DNA of 64,000 nucleotides from Candidatus Poribacteria bacterium (GTDB taxonomy: Bacteria; Poribacteria; WGA-4E; PCPOR2b). Positions 26,415 to 35,437 of the stretch are shown here, in pieces; position 1 is the stretch's first letter, and every line of letters begins with the position of its first letter. A program made the translations under genes and the position numbers. The notes under the pieces were generated by a model. It ran no database searches, was not told where the DNA came from, and was given only the letters and a program-made list of their open reading frames with translations. The stretch lies in NCBI GenBank assembly GCA_022826645.1, contig JAJDUM010000092.1, forward strand, positions 21,508-85,507. The letters run 5' to 3'.

Positions 26415-27890
26415 TTACTTGGTCGGCGCGTAAAACTGAATTTGGCTACCTTCTTGACTGCGGAGGCAAATGATCAACTCGGTCAGATCATCATTGTCAG
26501 CATCGGCAATTTTCATATCCACGATTTGCCCATCAAGCAACGGACTTCTCCAGCCCTCCACATACAAATCCCCTTTTTGCTCAAGGATGATAAACTGATC
26601 TGAGAACTCAAGGGTGCTCGGAAGATTTTTCACTGTTCCAACAATCTCCGGCGTACCATCCCCGTTCAGATCTCCGATTGCAATTCCTTCACCGAAGACA
26701 GGCGGCGTTTGCCATGAGAGTCGTGTCGTGTTGTTGTCCATGTGATAGACTTGGAGATGTCCGTCTAAATCGACGATAGCAACTTCGCTTGTCGATCGAT
26801 CTATCGCTATCGCCCGCGTGGCTATGGAATGGTAATCGACAGGCAAGGGACACGGGTGTTTCAAGTGGATCTTCCCCATACGCCACACCCAACAGCTTGT
26901 CAACGATCCACGATACGCCAGTTGATTGAAATCAGTTTCCCCAAAGATTAGCCGTTCTCCACCTTGGGCGAGAAATATCGAGTCCTCTGCAAAAGTTGTT
27001 ACTTCCGTATCCTCGCCCCATTCAACCCGCCGCGTTAGATTCGGCGGGATACCGATATAAATCTCATCCCGGTCATCCCCATCCCGGTCCGCGGCAAGCA
27101 TGATCCGCCGAGATTGGGCTAACATCGGCGTCCCACCAATGTCATATTGGGCATCCGAAAGGTTTACGTGTTTCCAGAGATCCACCCCACTCCATTTCAA
27201 CACTTTCACCTGCTTTTCGTCCGCAACCAGCACCTCGTTAAAACCATCTCCATCAGGATCTGAAACCGCAATTGCCAGCGCGAAGTAGCCCGCGTCCGGC
27301 AAGCTTTGCCATTTGAGCAAGTAGGGTTGAAGTTTCACAGCAGATGCGGTCGTATAGAGTGCCATCAGTGCAGCAACAGGAGATAGCTGGCGATTGGCAA
27401 CATATTGGAGATATCCTGTTTTCACATCCCAGAGAAAAAGATTGAGATTGACCACTAAATCGAGTTTTTTGATCTGTCCTGTGATTAGCCATCGACATGC
27501 CAAGGATTTGCCATACTGCTTCACCTGCTCAGGAGTTAACAGACTACCATCTGTGGGGTATTGACGCCAATCTAAATTTCCCGGATCAATAAGTGCCTCG
27601 CCGATCGCCTCCGCCAACTGAGAAGCGAGCAGACCTGTCATAACACGGCTCACTGTTTTTAGTTCCGGTTCTGTCGCGCTTAGGGGGATCAGCGCAATTC
27701 TATCCTCGCTGGACTTCTTCGGAATTTTCGCGATAACCTCATCTGTAATACCCACTATTGCGAGGTTCAGGTCCTGCTCCGGCGCAGCAAAGGCTATGGT
27801 CATGCAATACCAAAAAAGGATAAGAATGGTCAGAGGCAGGCCAGCTTTGATCTTAAGGGAATCGTGAGTCTTTGTAGTATTTTGCGTCAT
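26415..27890 (-). CDS. Exported FG-GAP/VCBS-repeat protein
   Basis: The 491-residue protein has an N-terminal hydrophobic segment (LKIKAGLPLTILILFWYCMTIAFA), then an Ala-Pro cleavage-like site, so it is probably exported or membrane-anchored. Calcium-loop FG-GAP repeats are visible: DPDGDGFNEVLVAD, DRDGDDRDEIYIG, DLNGDGTPEIVG, DADNDDLTELIIC. The N-terminal domain (LLASQLAEAIGEALIDPGN, YGKSLACRWLITGQI) resembles a CsgG/TolB-like fold. Role is unknown; a sensor or cell-surface adhesin-like protein is possible. Confidence 0.75.
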   Translation of the reverse strand: MTQNTTKTHDSLKIKAGLPLTILILFWYCMTIAFAAPEQDLNLAIVGITDEVIAKIPKKSSEDRIALIPLSATEPELKTVSRVMTGLLASQLAEAIGEALIDPGNLDWRQYPTDGSLLTPEQVKQYGKSLACRWLITGQIKKLDLVVNLNLFLWDVKTGYLQYVANRQLSPVAALMALYTTASAVKLQPYLLKWQSLPDAGYFALAIAVSDPDGDGFNEVLVADEKQVKVLKWSGVDLWKHVNLSDAQYDIGGTPMLAQSRRIMLAADRDGDDRDEIYIGIPPNLTRRVEWGEDTEVTTFAEDSIFLAQGGERLIFGETDFNQLAYRGSLTSCWVWRMGKIHLKHPCPLPVDYHSIATRAIAIDRSTSEVAIVDLDGHLQVYHMDNNTTRLSWQTPPVFGEGIAIGDLNGDGTPEIVGTVKNLPSTLEFSDQFIILEQKGDLYVEGWRSPLLDGQIVDMKIADADNDDLTELIICLRSQEGSQIQFYAPTK

Positions 27891-27924
27891 TCGTTACTCC
27901 TAAATGCTTTACACATCACCTTTC

Positions 27925-28075
27925 AGTGAGATGTCGGGATTCGGAGATCCCTCCTACAGTAAAACTATAATAAAGTTTAGAATTAATTGGACACTCTGTA
28001 CCGGCGCAGTTGGAAACAGCGCCTACCAAACATGGGGAGCGGAAGTGTCCATTTATTTATATAATCCACCATAAA
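27925..28075. repeat. Intergenic repeats (GATGTCGGGATTCGGAG and a 30-base IR element)
   Basis: The motif GATGTCGGGATTCGGAGATC followed by CCTCCTACAG (27932-27961) recurs at 49613-49645. Just after it, TTAATTGGACAC and GTGTCCATTTATT-like arms bracket GCGCAGTTGGAAACAGCGCC, forming a MITE-like inverted repeat at about 27985-28060. These fill the divergent gap between the FG-GAP and DnaJ genes. Confidence 0.55.
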
Positions 28076-28102
28076 TGACCCTACTTTCAGTTAAAGTTTC
28101 AC

Positions 28103-28136
28103 TTGACAAAACAAAGCTGCGTGTGGGATTATAGAG
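28103..28136 (+). promoter_or_regulatory. Possible sigma70-type promoter of the DnaJ gene
   Basis: TTGACA at 28103-28108 is followed about 20 to 21 bases on by TATAGA. The spacing is longer than the optimum of 17, so this is only suggestive. Confidence 0.3.
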
Positions 28137-28176
28137 TGTTGTTATATTTACTATCAATTGCACACCACCAAACCAG

Positions 28177-28992
28177 ATGCAAATTCCAGATTACTACCAC
28201 ACATTAGAAATAGATCGCCGCGCAACAGCAGAGGATATTAAACAGGCTTATCGCAAGCAGGTGAAGCGGCACCACCCGGATAAAAACCCGGGAAAGGAGA
28301 AGTATGCCGAGCGCATGTTTCGCCGCATCTGTATCGCCTACGAGATCCTTAGCGATCCCCAACGGAAATTGAAGTATGACCTCACACTTCAGTCGGTAGA
28401 TATAGAACATGCATGGCAGCCGCGCCTTTTTGAAGGTTTGCGAAAGTCGAATCAAACTCGGCATAAATACCAACTGATGTTTCAGGAGTTACTGAACGAA
28501 AACATAAAAGCGGGCATTGAAATTTACGAGCAGTTGCAGCGCGAGAAGAGAAAGGGCTGCATTGACGACTTTTTAGGCTATGCAGATAGCCGCGATTGCG
28601 AATTTCTCATCGCAGAAGCCTACCAGACACTTGGGAATTATCGAACAGCTATGGGACTTTATGAATCGTTAATCGAGTCTGAAAGGCAGCGACCGTGTTT
28701 TCACCACTTCATCGATGAAATCAAGGAGCGGTTGAAGCGAGTCTATTTCTACGTCCTCACAAACCCTCAGAACTTTGAAGACATCCCGACCGATTTGGAA
28801 AAGATTCGCACCTTGAACCTATCGAAACGAGAGACGGCATGGATTTATAAAAGGTTATCCGAGTGCTACATTGATATTAACCAGATTAACCGAGCGAAAG
28901 AGATGTTAAGCATGGCGTTTGAAGTTTACCCAGGTATGGCAGGTGCAAAAAAGATCTGTCAGCAGCTGAACATGGAGCACCTGCTATTGTGA
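28177..28992 (+). CDS. J-domain protein with TPR-like C-terminus
   Basis: A 271-residue protein with an N-terminal J domain (DYYHTLEIDRRATAEDIKQAY, HHPDKNPG at about 31-38, AYEILSDPQRKLKYD); the HPD tripeptide needed to stimulate Hsp70 ATPase is intact. It lacks the Gly/Phe and zinc-finger regions of DnaJ. The remainder is helical and contains pairs such as LIAEAYQTLGNYRTAMGLYESL, consistent with TPR repeats. It is a co-chaperone of unknown client. It is divergently arranged to the FG-GAP gene. Confidence 0.85.
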   Translation: MQIPDYYHTLEIDRRATAEDIKQAYRKQVKRHHPDKNPGKEKYAERMFRRICIAYEILSDPQRKLKYDLTLQSVDIEHAWQPRLFEGLRKSNQTRHKYQLMFQELLNENIKAGIEIYEQLQREKRKGCIDDFLGYADSRDCEFLIAEAYQTLGNYRTAMGLYESLIESERQRPCFHHFIDEIKERLKRVYFYVLTNPQNFEDIPTDLEKIRTLNLSKRETAWIYKRLSECYIDINQINRAKEMLSMAFEVYPGMAGAKKICQQLNMEHLLL

Positions 28993-29242
28993 AGCATCAG
29001 ACAGTAGTAAGCGGATCTCAATAGCCACTTCGGTGAATCACCTTATCAGAAGCTGTGGATAGTATAGTATCACAAAACGCTTGTGTTTTTCTATTCATAG
29101 TGCACTCGGTTAATGGTCCTCTGAAAGAAAAAATTGGTTTAAATAGGTATTCGATTCAAGGCTCAACCGCTAAGTTTCTGTCACGCCTCCAGCCATCTGT
29201 TTGTACCGTTCTTCCGATTCATCGGGAATTCATGTCTCTGCT

Positions 29243-30511
29243 ATGCTCCAACAAATAAAGCCAACCCTAAAAGTCAGAGGAAATCTGGTTGTCGGACAAG
29301 CTGGAAACCTATCGGCAGTGTTCAATGCCTGCCTCCACGGAATAATCCAAGAGGCGAAGCAACACCCTGACATCCAAAACATCTATGGTATGATGGGTGG
29401 TGTGGAGGGGTTGCTGAAAGGTGACCTGATTGATTTGGGACAGCAGAACCCGGCGATCCTCCAAAACCTGAAAAACGCTTCTTCCCCCGTACTCTCTTCC
29501 ACATACGACCTCCTTGCGGACGAGGATTACCATCGTGCTCTGGAAATCTGCAAAAAATATAGGATCCGTTTTGTTATCTACATGGGCGATAAAGGGGCGA
29601 TGTTTACAGCCAACCAACTTGCAGAAGTTGCTGAGGTCGCAGGTTACTCGCTCTGTTGTATAGGGATTCCGCATTCTGTGGAGAATACGCTCGGTTTCAC
29701 AGATCACTGTTTTGGCTACGGCACCGCTGCACGAGCAAACGCTATTGTGATACGAAATATCGGGCATGATGCTAAAGCAATGGGGACCACAGCAGATGTA
29801 AAAATCATTGAGATGGAGGGACGCAATTCCGGTTGGCTTGCCGCAGCGACCGCCTTGGCGAAAGATTCTGATGATAGCCCACCACATCTGATCTATCTCC
29901 CGGAAAGCGGATTAGATCCGGCGCAATTCCTCGCCGATGTGGAGACGGTGTACCGGCGGTTAGGCTATTGTCTGATCGTTGTCAGTGAGGGGGTGAAGGA
30001 TAGGGAGGGATGCACGCTTCCGCCGAGTGGGAGTATAGGGGAATATTTGTGTGACCTTCTCGCTGAGAAACTCAAACTCAAAGCAAGTTGGGATAGACTT
30101 GAAGACCTCTCTCGATTCGCAATGCAGTCCGCTTCAGTGGTTGATTCAGGCGAAGCATTGATGGCGGGCGAAGCGGCTGTTCGCCGTGCTGTTGATGGAA
30201 TGAACGGCTTTATGATTACCATTGCTCGGCACTTGGACCCCAACAAGCCTTATAGCTCTTTAATCGGCATGGTGCGTCTCAGACTTGGGGCGCATTCTGA
30301 GAAAGAGGTGCCAGAGGCTTTCATCAATGAAGCGGGTAACTTTATCACTGAGGCGTTTGAACAGTATGCGGTGCCGTTGATAGGAGGAAGGCTGCCGGCT
30401 ACTTTAGAACCGGATCCCATCGGGGAAGAGGTGCGGTTGGAGCCAATTCCTGTCCCGATACATCGGGACGAATCAGAAAAGGGTGTTTCTTACAATGAGC
30501 ATGTTTCGTGA
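29243..30511 (+). CDS. 6-phosphofructokinase-family protein with altered catalytic motifs
   Basis: A 422-residue PFK-fold protein. Expected motifs are degraded: GGD-x-PGxN is GQAGN (18-22), the GGDGS loop is MGDKGA (114-119), the catalytic TIDND is SVENT (145-149, so Asp to Glu and Asp to Thr), followed by FTDHCFGYGTAA that matches the PPi-type consensus, and EMEGR for EVMGR. It is a true relative (colinear over the chain) but probably not a normal kinase. ATG at 29243 lies in a repeat and has no clear ribosome-binding site; the frame is open back to 29201. Its 3' end overlaps the DUF457 start by 17 bases. Confidence 0.8.
   Translation: MLQQIKPTLKVRGNLVVGQAGNLSAVFNACLHGIIQEAKQHPDIQNIYGMMGGVEGLLKGDLIDLGQQNPAILQNLKNASSPVLSSTYDLLADEDYHRALEICKKYRIRFVIYMGDKGAMFTANQLAEVAEVAGYSLCCIGIPHSVENTLGFTDHCFGYGTAARANAIVIRNIGHDAKAMGTTADVKIIEMEGRNSGWLAAATALAKDSDDSPPHLIYLPESGLDPAQFLADVETVYRRLGYCLIVVSEGVKDREGCTLPPSGSIGEYLCDLLAEKLKLKASWDRLEDLSRFAMQSASVVDSGEALMAGEAAVRRAVDGMNGFMITIARHLDPNKPYSSLIGMVRLRLGAHSEKEVPEAFINEAGNFITEAFEQYAVPLIGGRLPATLEPDPIGEEVRLEPIPVPIHRDESEKGVSYNEHVS
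30454..30467. repeat. CCCGATACATCGGG palindrome inside a coding sequence
   Basis: A 14-base near-palindrome of the type common between genes here (also at about 49466, 63818 and 35185) lies within the C-terminal codons of the PFK-like gene and encodes part of PVPIHRDES. Confidence 0.6.
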
Positions 30512-31073
30512 ACATTGGATCGGCGGACTGGTTACCTACAGCTTTTTTTTCGCGATTTCATTTGGGGCAGCCCTTGCCGGTGTGTTCGTTTTCCAACAAC
30601 CAACCGACTGGAATCCAACGGTTTCCCTCGATCCACTGAAGATCGCTGCATGCTTTATTATCGCTGTCCTTTCAGGCTTGTGGCCCGATGTGGATACCAA
30701 GAGTAAAAGCCAACAGATCTTCTATCGACTCTTCCTCATCTCTAACGTTATATTGATTTATAAGGGGTATTACGCCACATCGGCATTTTTCGGTTTATTC
30801 GCTATGTTTCCTCTCATCGGTAACCATCGGGGTTGGACGCATTCTAAACTGACGATGCTACTATTGCCCGCGGTTTTCCTGATCGTGCCGATTTATTTTC
30901 AACGCGATCAATTGGACCGACATGAGTTGTTGGCAGCACAGAATCTGGTTCTGCTCAAAGCCGGCTTGCCTTTCTACACAGCGAGCTTAATCGGGTATGC
31001 GACGCACCTGCACTTGGACGGCATTCTATTACGGTCTCGCAAGGCGCAAAGGCGTCAGGCGAGGGCTGGTTAA
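30495..31073 (+). CDS. Inner-membrane metal-dependent hydrolase-like protein (DUF457/YdjM type)
   Basis: A 192-residue protein with about five membrane helices. Conserved acidic/His residues: WPDVDTKSKS (about 61-70), NHRGWTHSKL (109-118) and THLHLDGIL near the C-terminus match the DUF457 metal-binding pattern. Related proteins are annotated as LexA-controlled inner-membrane hydrolases, but the reaction is unknown. It overlaps the PFK-like gene by 17 bases, so the two are probably cotranscribed. Confidence 0.75.
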   Translation: MSMFREHWIGGLVTYSFFFAISFGAALAGVFVFQQPTDWNPTVSLDPLKIAACFIIAVLSGLWPDVDTKSKSQQIFYRLFLISNVILIYKGYYATSAFFGLFAMFPLIGNHRGWTHSKLTMLLLPAVFLIVPIYFQRDQLDRHELLAAQNLVLLKAGLPFYTASLIGYATHLHLDGILLRSRKAQRRQARAG

Positions 31074-31480
31074 AGCGATTCATTTTTCCTCATTTTGCTG
31101 TTTTTTCGCTGGCAGCGCCTATGTTGGAATCTTGCGATAGAAATTTCACGAGGCTGCCACGATTATGTAACATTTCTCCGGTATACTTTCTTGTTTTTCA
31201 AGGATACGTGGTTTTCAATAGATGGGACTTACGCACTTCAGTTCTAACAGCAAATAGGGACGCGGATTTCGCTGATTGAAGTTTATCCCGATACATCGGA
31301 GCAGATAAAAAGAGAAAAAACGAAAAAAATTGTGTTCAGCCGCATCTATTAGCATTATTTGAATTTTCACATTCAGATGGGATTGACTTCATCTAGTGCT
31401 TGCGGCGATAAATCGCCGAACTACAGGTGTTTGAGTGTTCAACTGCATAAGTCCTAAGAATTGAGACAGAAGGAGAAAGA
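31074..31480. other. Gap of about 400 bases with no gene seen
   Basis: No ORF with protein-like features. The region has a CGATACATCGG-type palindrome near 31290 and a GGCGATAAATCGCC palindrome near 31404; nothing else is recognised. Confidence 0.6.
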
Positions 31481-31483
31481 TTG

Positions 31484-33226
31484 ATGGATTGCAAACAGAT
31501 TTTGAAAATTTTTGCTGTGCTGCTCGTATGCCTTGCAATTACTGGCAGTGCCGCAGCACAAGCTCCGGATTTCCCGGACCGGATACCAATTGTTGAACGA
31601 CCGTTTTCAGAGGATCCGGACAAATTCAGCTTCGCAATTATTGGTGATAAAACAGGTGGAGGGCTCGATAAGTGGCACGTGTTTGACCGCGCGATCAGCG
31701 AAATTAATTCGCTGCAACCTGACTTTGCCATCATGGTTGGCGACCTGATACAGGGAGTTACGACCGATATAGCACAACTTGATGCGGAATGGGAGGAATT
31801 TTGGCAACATGAATCGCCTCTGACTGTCCCATTTTTAGCGCTGCCGGGGAACCACGACATTACCAATCGGGTGATGTATGACTATTGGGTCGAGCATATC
31901 GGACGGACCTATTCGGCTTTTATCTATAAAGATTGCCTGTTTATCATACTTAACACGGAGGAGAGACACGGGTTGCCTCAAGGCGTGGAAAATTGGTTTG
32001 GAGAGGCACAGATCCGTTATGCAGCAGAAAAATTGGGACAACACCCGGATGTGCGGCACACCTTTGTATTGTTGCACAAACCCGCATGGTCGCATGAAGA
32101 ATCCGGTTGGAGTCAGATCGAGGAAATGCTTGGGAACCGAGCATACACGGTTTTCGCGGGGCACTATCACAACCTGACCCTGCACACGCGCAATGACCGC
32201 CGGTACTTCGTTCTCAGCGCGACGGGTGGCGGACTGACTCCCCGCGATGTGAAGGAGTTTGGCGCATTTGACCACTATAGCATCGTGACAGTGGGCGGCG
32301 ATGATGTCGCTGTTGCGATTATCGAACCGGGGAGTATCCATCCGGCAGACATCTCGACTACAGCGTTCAAAGAGAAGTTTGGAGATTTGCTCACCGTTCA
32401 ACCGGACTTTGAGGTTGACCGAACAGAGCCAGTTGCCAGCGGACAACTTGGAATCGAGTTAAAAAACAGTTTTGAAAAACTGGTTAAGGTTGAAATTGCG
32501 TTTGACCCAAGCGATAATTGGCAGATAACCCCAAATCAGCTTACTTTTGAATTAAAGCCGGGACAAGAAACACAGAGTGCGGTAACGTTTTTAGGCGCGT
32601 CTGATGCGCTGCTTCCCTTGCCCACGTACCACTACTCCATCCTGTATGGTGGGGAACAGTTGTATAACCGGAGCGAGAAGGTTAAGTATGTGGATGAAGC
32701 AGATCTATACGCGCTCAAAGACTGGCAGATTCTCGGTCCCTTTGACCTCGGTATCACCGAGCGACCGACCGACCCAGAAACTGCACCACCTCAGTTTATA
32801 GCTGAACAGCTGCCGGAGGAAGGGTTAAGTGATAAAACCTATTCGGGCAAAAATGGGGAAATCCGCTGGCAGGAGTATCGCGCTGACAGCGAGGTTATCA
32901 ACTTAAATAAGGTGTTAGGAGATCCGGATTGGGCAATCGCTTACGCGGTAACGCATATCAAGAGCCCTGACGACCGGACAATTTTCGCTCAAATCCGATG
33001 GGGAAGCGAGTTAGGACGCGTTTTTGTCAACGGTGTTGAAATTCAGGAAGCGTCCGTACCGGAAGCGGATCTGTTTTTCAGTTGGGCTTACGTCGAGCTC
33101 CCGTTGAAGGCAGGTTGGAACAGTGTCACAGTCAAATCCGCGGATTATACGGGTGGATGGCACTATCGGATGTGGGTTGAAAACCGGATGGAGGCGCTTC
33201 TGTTTTCCCATCAGATGCCGCACTAA
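31484..33226 (+). CDS. Secreted calcineurin-like metallophosphoesterase
   Basis: A 580-residue protein with an N-terminal signal peptide (ILKIFAVLLVCLAITGSAAA, cleavage after about AQA). The metallophosphoesterase motifs are FAIIGDKTGGG (first Asp, but the usual His of D-x-H is Lys), MVGDLIQG, LPGNHDI, LLHKPAW and FAGHYHN. The C-terminal half (about 320-580) looks like two beta-sandwich domains. ATG at 31484 follows AGAAGGAG. The substrate is unknown; secreted family members include phosphatases and nucleases. Confidence 0.8.
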   Translation: MDCKQILKIFAVLLVCLAITGSAAAQAPDFPDRIPIVERPFSEDPDKFSFAIIGDKTGGGLDKWHVFDRAISEINSLQPDFAIMVGDLIQGVTTDIAQLDAEWEEFWQHESPLTVPFLALPGNHDITNRVMYDYWVEHIGRTYSAFIYKDCLFIILNTEERHGLPQGVENWFGEAQIRYAAEKLGQHPDVRHTFVLLHKPAWSHEESGWSQIEEMLGNRAYTVFAGHYHNLTLHTRNDRRYFVLSATGGGLTPRDVKEFGAFDHYSIVTVGGDDVAVAIIEPGSIHPADISTTAFKEKFGDLLTVQPDFEVDRTEPVASGQLGIELKNSFEKLVKVEIAFDPSDNWQITPNQLTFELKPGQETQSAVTFLGASDALLPLPTYHYSILYGGEQLYNRSEKVKYVDEADLYALKDWQILGPFDLGITERPTDPETAPPQFIAEQLPEEGLSDKTYSGKNGEIRWQEYRADSEVINLNKVLGDPDWAIAYAVTHIKSPDDRTIFAQIRWGSELGRVFVNGVEIQEASVPEADLFFSWAYVELPLKAGWNSVTVKSADYTGGWHYRMWVENRMEALLFSHQMPH

Positions 33227-33367
33227 TTTCTATTTCAGGATTTTCGCGTAGGGGAGCGAGGGCCTCAATCGAACCGTTTCGCAGGATTTGAGGGGGACAC
33301 CCTCGTTCCTATTGTCACGGTAAAATTGGACTGTTCATGGATAGGTTAAACAGTGAGGACACCAATC

Positions 33368-34165
33368 ATGTCGAATTACTTAGAACCGACACATCACAAA
33401 GACTGGCAAAATAACAATTACCTAAAGATTTCCAGTTTCTTCTCAGATGAAGAGGTAACGGCGCTGCAAGGGTGGGTCAAGGACATTGAGGATCGGGAAC
33501 CGACTCATGACAAATGGCTGCACCATTTTGAAGCTACGCCAGATGGGACCCGACTCTCCCGCTCAGAAAATTTTGTGCCGTATCACGCAGGCATGGAAAA
33601 GCTGCTGACGGGCGGCAAGGTGTTGCAGGTTGTTTCAGAATTGATGGATGAGCAGGCTGTCCTCTACAAAGAGAAGATCAATTACAAGTATCCCGGCGGT
33701 GGTGGTTACGCCCCACATCAGGACGCGCCCGCCTACGAGTTTGTTACATTTCATATTACCTGCTTGATTTCCGTTGATCCTGCGACACCGGAGAGCGGTT
33801 GCCTCTCTTTCTCACCGGGGCAATACGAGAAAGGTTTTATCGCACTCGACGACAAGGGCTGTATTGCGGAGGAGGTTGCTTCGGAGATGGAATGGGTCGA
33901 GGTGCCAACGGAGCCGGGGGACATCCTGCTTTTCGGATCTTATATCCCACATAAGAGCGGCACAAACAGCTCTAATCAGCCGCGACGCATCATTTATGTG
34001 ACTTACAATGCCCTCTCTGAAGGTGATTGGCGTGAGCAGTACTATGCGGATAAACGACAGACCTTTTTGGAATACCAAAAAGATAGTTCAACACAAGCAA
34101 GTCAGATCAGTAAAATTGGACATTTTCGGGGAAGGACGGTGCTGAACCATGAACAGTCGGATTGA
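33368..34165 (+). CDS. Phytanoyl-CoA dioxygenase (PhyH) family; PhnY-like partner of the HD oxygenase
   Basis: A 265-residue Fe(II)/2-oxoglutarate dioxygenase. The metal triad is His and Asp of PHQDAPAY (about 115-122) with His in IPHKSGTN, and an Arg after it (QPRRIIYV). Its 3' end overlaps the next gene by 17 bases. PhnY and PhnZ are the known enzyme pair that hydroxylates then cleaves 2-aminoethylphosphonate, so this gene is a PhnY-like candidate by context. PhyH proteins are many in this window and the individual substrate is uncertain. The start ATG is at 33368. Confidence 0.85.
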   Translation: MSNYLEPTHHKDWQNNNYLKISSFFSDEEVTALQGWVKDIEDREPTHDKWLHHFEATPDGTRLSRSENFVPYHAGMEKLLTGGKVLQVVSELMDEQAVLYKEKINYKYPGGGGYAPHQDAPAYEFVTFHITCLISVDPATPESGCLSFSPGQYEKGFIALDDKGCIAEEVASEMEWVEVPTEPGDILLFGSYIPHKSGTNSSNQPRRIIYVTYNALSEGDWREQYYADKRQTFLEYQKDSSTQASQISKIGHFRGRTVLNHEQSD

Positions 34166-34745
34166 TCAAACGCTCGCAGAGCAGATGACGGATATGACAC
34201 CAGCGGAGAAGGTTGCCACGCTCTTTGATTATATGGAACGCAAAGGGCAGTCGTTTTATGATGAATCGGTGACGCAACTACAACACGCGTGTCAATGTGC
34301 GAATCAGGCGCGGCTACACGACGCAAGCACGACGCAGATCGCGGGTGCTCTGTTGCATGATATTGGACATTTTCTGTTAGACGAACACAATGCCGAGAGC
34401 GATTTCTTGGAGGAAGATCAGAATCATGAGGAGGTCGGTGCAGACTATATGGAACCGTTCTTCGTAGAAGCGGTCATAACCCCAATCCGATTGCATGTGC
34501 CAGCGAAACGGTATCTGTGTACAACTGATGCATCGTACTACGACGACTTATCTGAAGCGTCGAAAAGGAGTTTTCAGGTTCAGGGCGGGGTCCTGTCGGA
34601 CGACGAACGGGCAGCGTTTGAACGCATCCCACATTATCAAGATGCGCTGCAGCTGCGGCGGTGGGATGACCTTGCCAAGGTGAAAGGTTTGGAGACGCCA
34701 ACAATTGATACTTACCGCGAGATTGTGCAGGCGTGCCTGAAATAG
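34149..34745 (+). CDS. HD-domain oxygenase, PhnZ/TmpB-like
   Basis: A 198-residue protein of the MIOX-like HD family. The motifs are FYDESVTQLQHACQCA, ALLHDIGHFLLD, a HEEVGADYM segment and LHVPAKRYL, matching the dinuclear-iron oxygenases PhnZ and TmpB that cleave 1-hydroxy phosphonates to release phosphate. The overlap with the PhyH-family gene and the gene order match known phnY-phnZ pairs. The Tyr-x-Gly-Glu motif of PhnZ is only partly kept. Function in phosphonate use is therefore likely but not certain; other HD oxygenases would look similar. Confidence 0.75.
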   Translation: MNSRIDQTLAEQMTDMTPAEKVATLFDYMERKGQSFYDESVTQLQHACQCANQARLHDASTTQIAGALLHDIGHFLLDEHNAESDFLEEDQNHEEVGADYMEPFFVEAVITPIRLHVPAKRYLCTTDASYYDDLSEASKRSFQVQGGVLSDDERAAFERIPHYQDALQLRRWDDLAKVKGLETPTIDTYREIVQACLK

Positions 34746-34751
34746 CCTAAG

Positions 34752-34905
34752 CTAGGAGTACTTTGGGCAACCACAAGGGTTGCCCCTACATTGAGTTGAC
34801 TGCTGTAGGGGTTGGGAAATCCAATCTCTACCAGTTATTGTTGGGTTTCACTATCGTTCAACCCAACCTACGTGCTGTCAAGTATCAACTCGTCTGAGCA
34901 ACTTG
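34752..34905. repeat. Dispersed CTAGG-ended repeat with GGGCAACC hairpin
   Basis: The element opens CTAGGAG, carries GGGCAACCACAAGGGTTGCC, then CTGTAGGGGTTGGG and a GTTGGGTTTCACTATCGTTC repeat shared with 1100-1210, and ends ATCAACTCGTCTGAG. Similar terminals close the elements at 22915-23069 and 47132-47313. Confidence 0.6.
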
Positions 34906-34947
34906 CGTTAAAATAGTGCGGAAATTCCAAGTGCATTCATTATCTCC

Positions 34948-34976
34948 TTGACAAAATGCGGATCATCGTCTAAAAT
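34948..34976 (+). promoter_or_regulatory. Sigma70-type promoter of the tRNA cluster
   Basis: TTGACA (34948-34953) and TAAAAT (34971-34976) are spaced by exactly 17 bases. The tRNA-Asp gene begins 13 bases downstream of the -10 box. Confidence 0.7.
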
Positions 34977-34988
34977 ATATGCCCTGTC

Positions 34989-35067
34989 GGACCCGTAGTG
35001 TAGCCTGGCTTAACACATCTGCCTGTCACGCAGAAGATCGCGAGTTCAAATCTCGTCGGGTCCGCCA
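34989..35067 (+). tRNA. tRNA-Asp (GTC), first copy, CCA encoded
   Basis: GGACCCG acceptor stem pairs with CGGGTCC; anticodon loop CTGTCAC gives GTC; T arm GCGAG/CTCGT with TTCAAAT; ends GCCA. An identical gene lies at 35276. Confidence 0.95.
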
Positions 35068-35092
35068 CCTATTCATCTGTTTCATTTAGTAT

Positions 35093-35166
35093 GGGCGGGT
35101 AGCTCAGTTGGCTAGAGCGACGGCCTTACAAGCCGTAGGTCACAGGTTCAAGTCCTGTTCCGCCTA
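35093..35166 (+). tRNA. tRNA-Val (TAC), no CCA encoded
   Basis: GGGCGGG pairs with TCCGCCT; anticodon loop CTTACAA gives TAC; anticodon stem ACGGC/GCCGT; T arm ACAGG/CCTGT. The 3' discriminator is A and no CCA follows. Confidence 0.93.
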
Positions 35167-35275
35167 TGCCGATTTATTCTCGATTTATCGGGATCATTTC
35201 TACGATTGCTCCCCGATAAGATCGGGACAACCCGATCATGAAACGTCGGGACCAGAACTAAAAATACCCCTTGTC

Positions 35276-35354
35276 GGACCCGTAGTGTAGCCTGGCTTAA
35301 CACATCTGCCTGTCACGCAGAAGATCGCGAGTTCAAATCTCGTCGGGTCCGCCA
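35276..35354 (+). tRNA. tRNA-Asp (GTC), second copy
   Basis: Identical to 34989-35067 over the whole gene, with encoded CCA. The two copies flank the tRNA-Val gene. Confidence 0.95.
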
Positions 35355-35363
35355 GTTATTAAA

Positions 35364-35397
35364 GCCACAGATTGTTATCAACAGTCTGTGGCTTTTT
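35364..35397 (+). terminator. Rho-independent terminator of the tRNA operon
   Basis: GCCACAGA and TCTGTGGC form an 8-bp stem (extended by TTGTT/AACA), followed by TTTTT, right after the second tRNA-Asp and before serS. Confidence 0.85.
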
Positions 35398-35437
35398 CAT
35401 ATCTATAGACCGAAGATACGGGAAGGAGGATGTTCTT

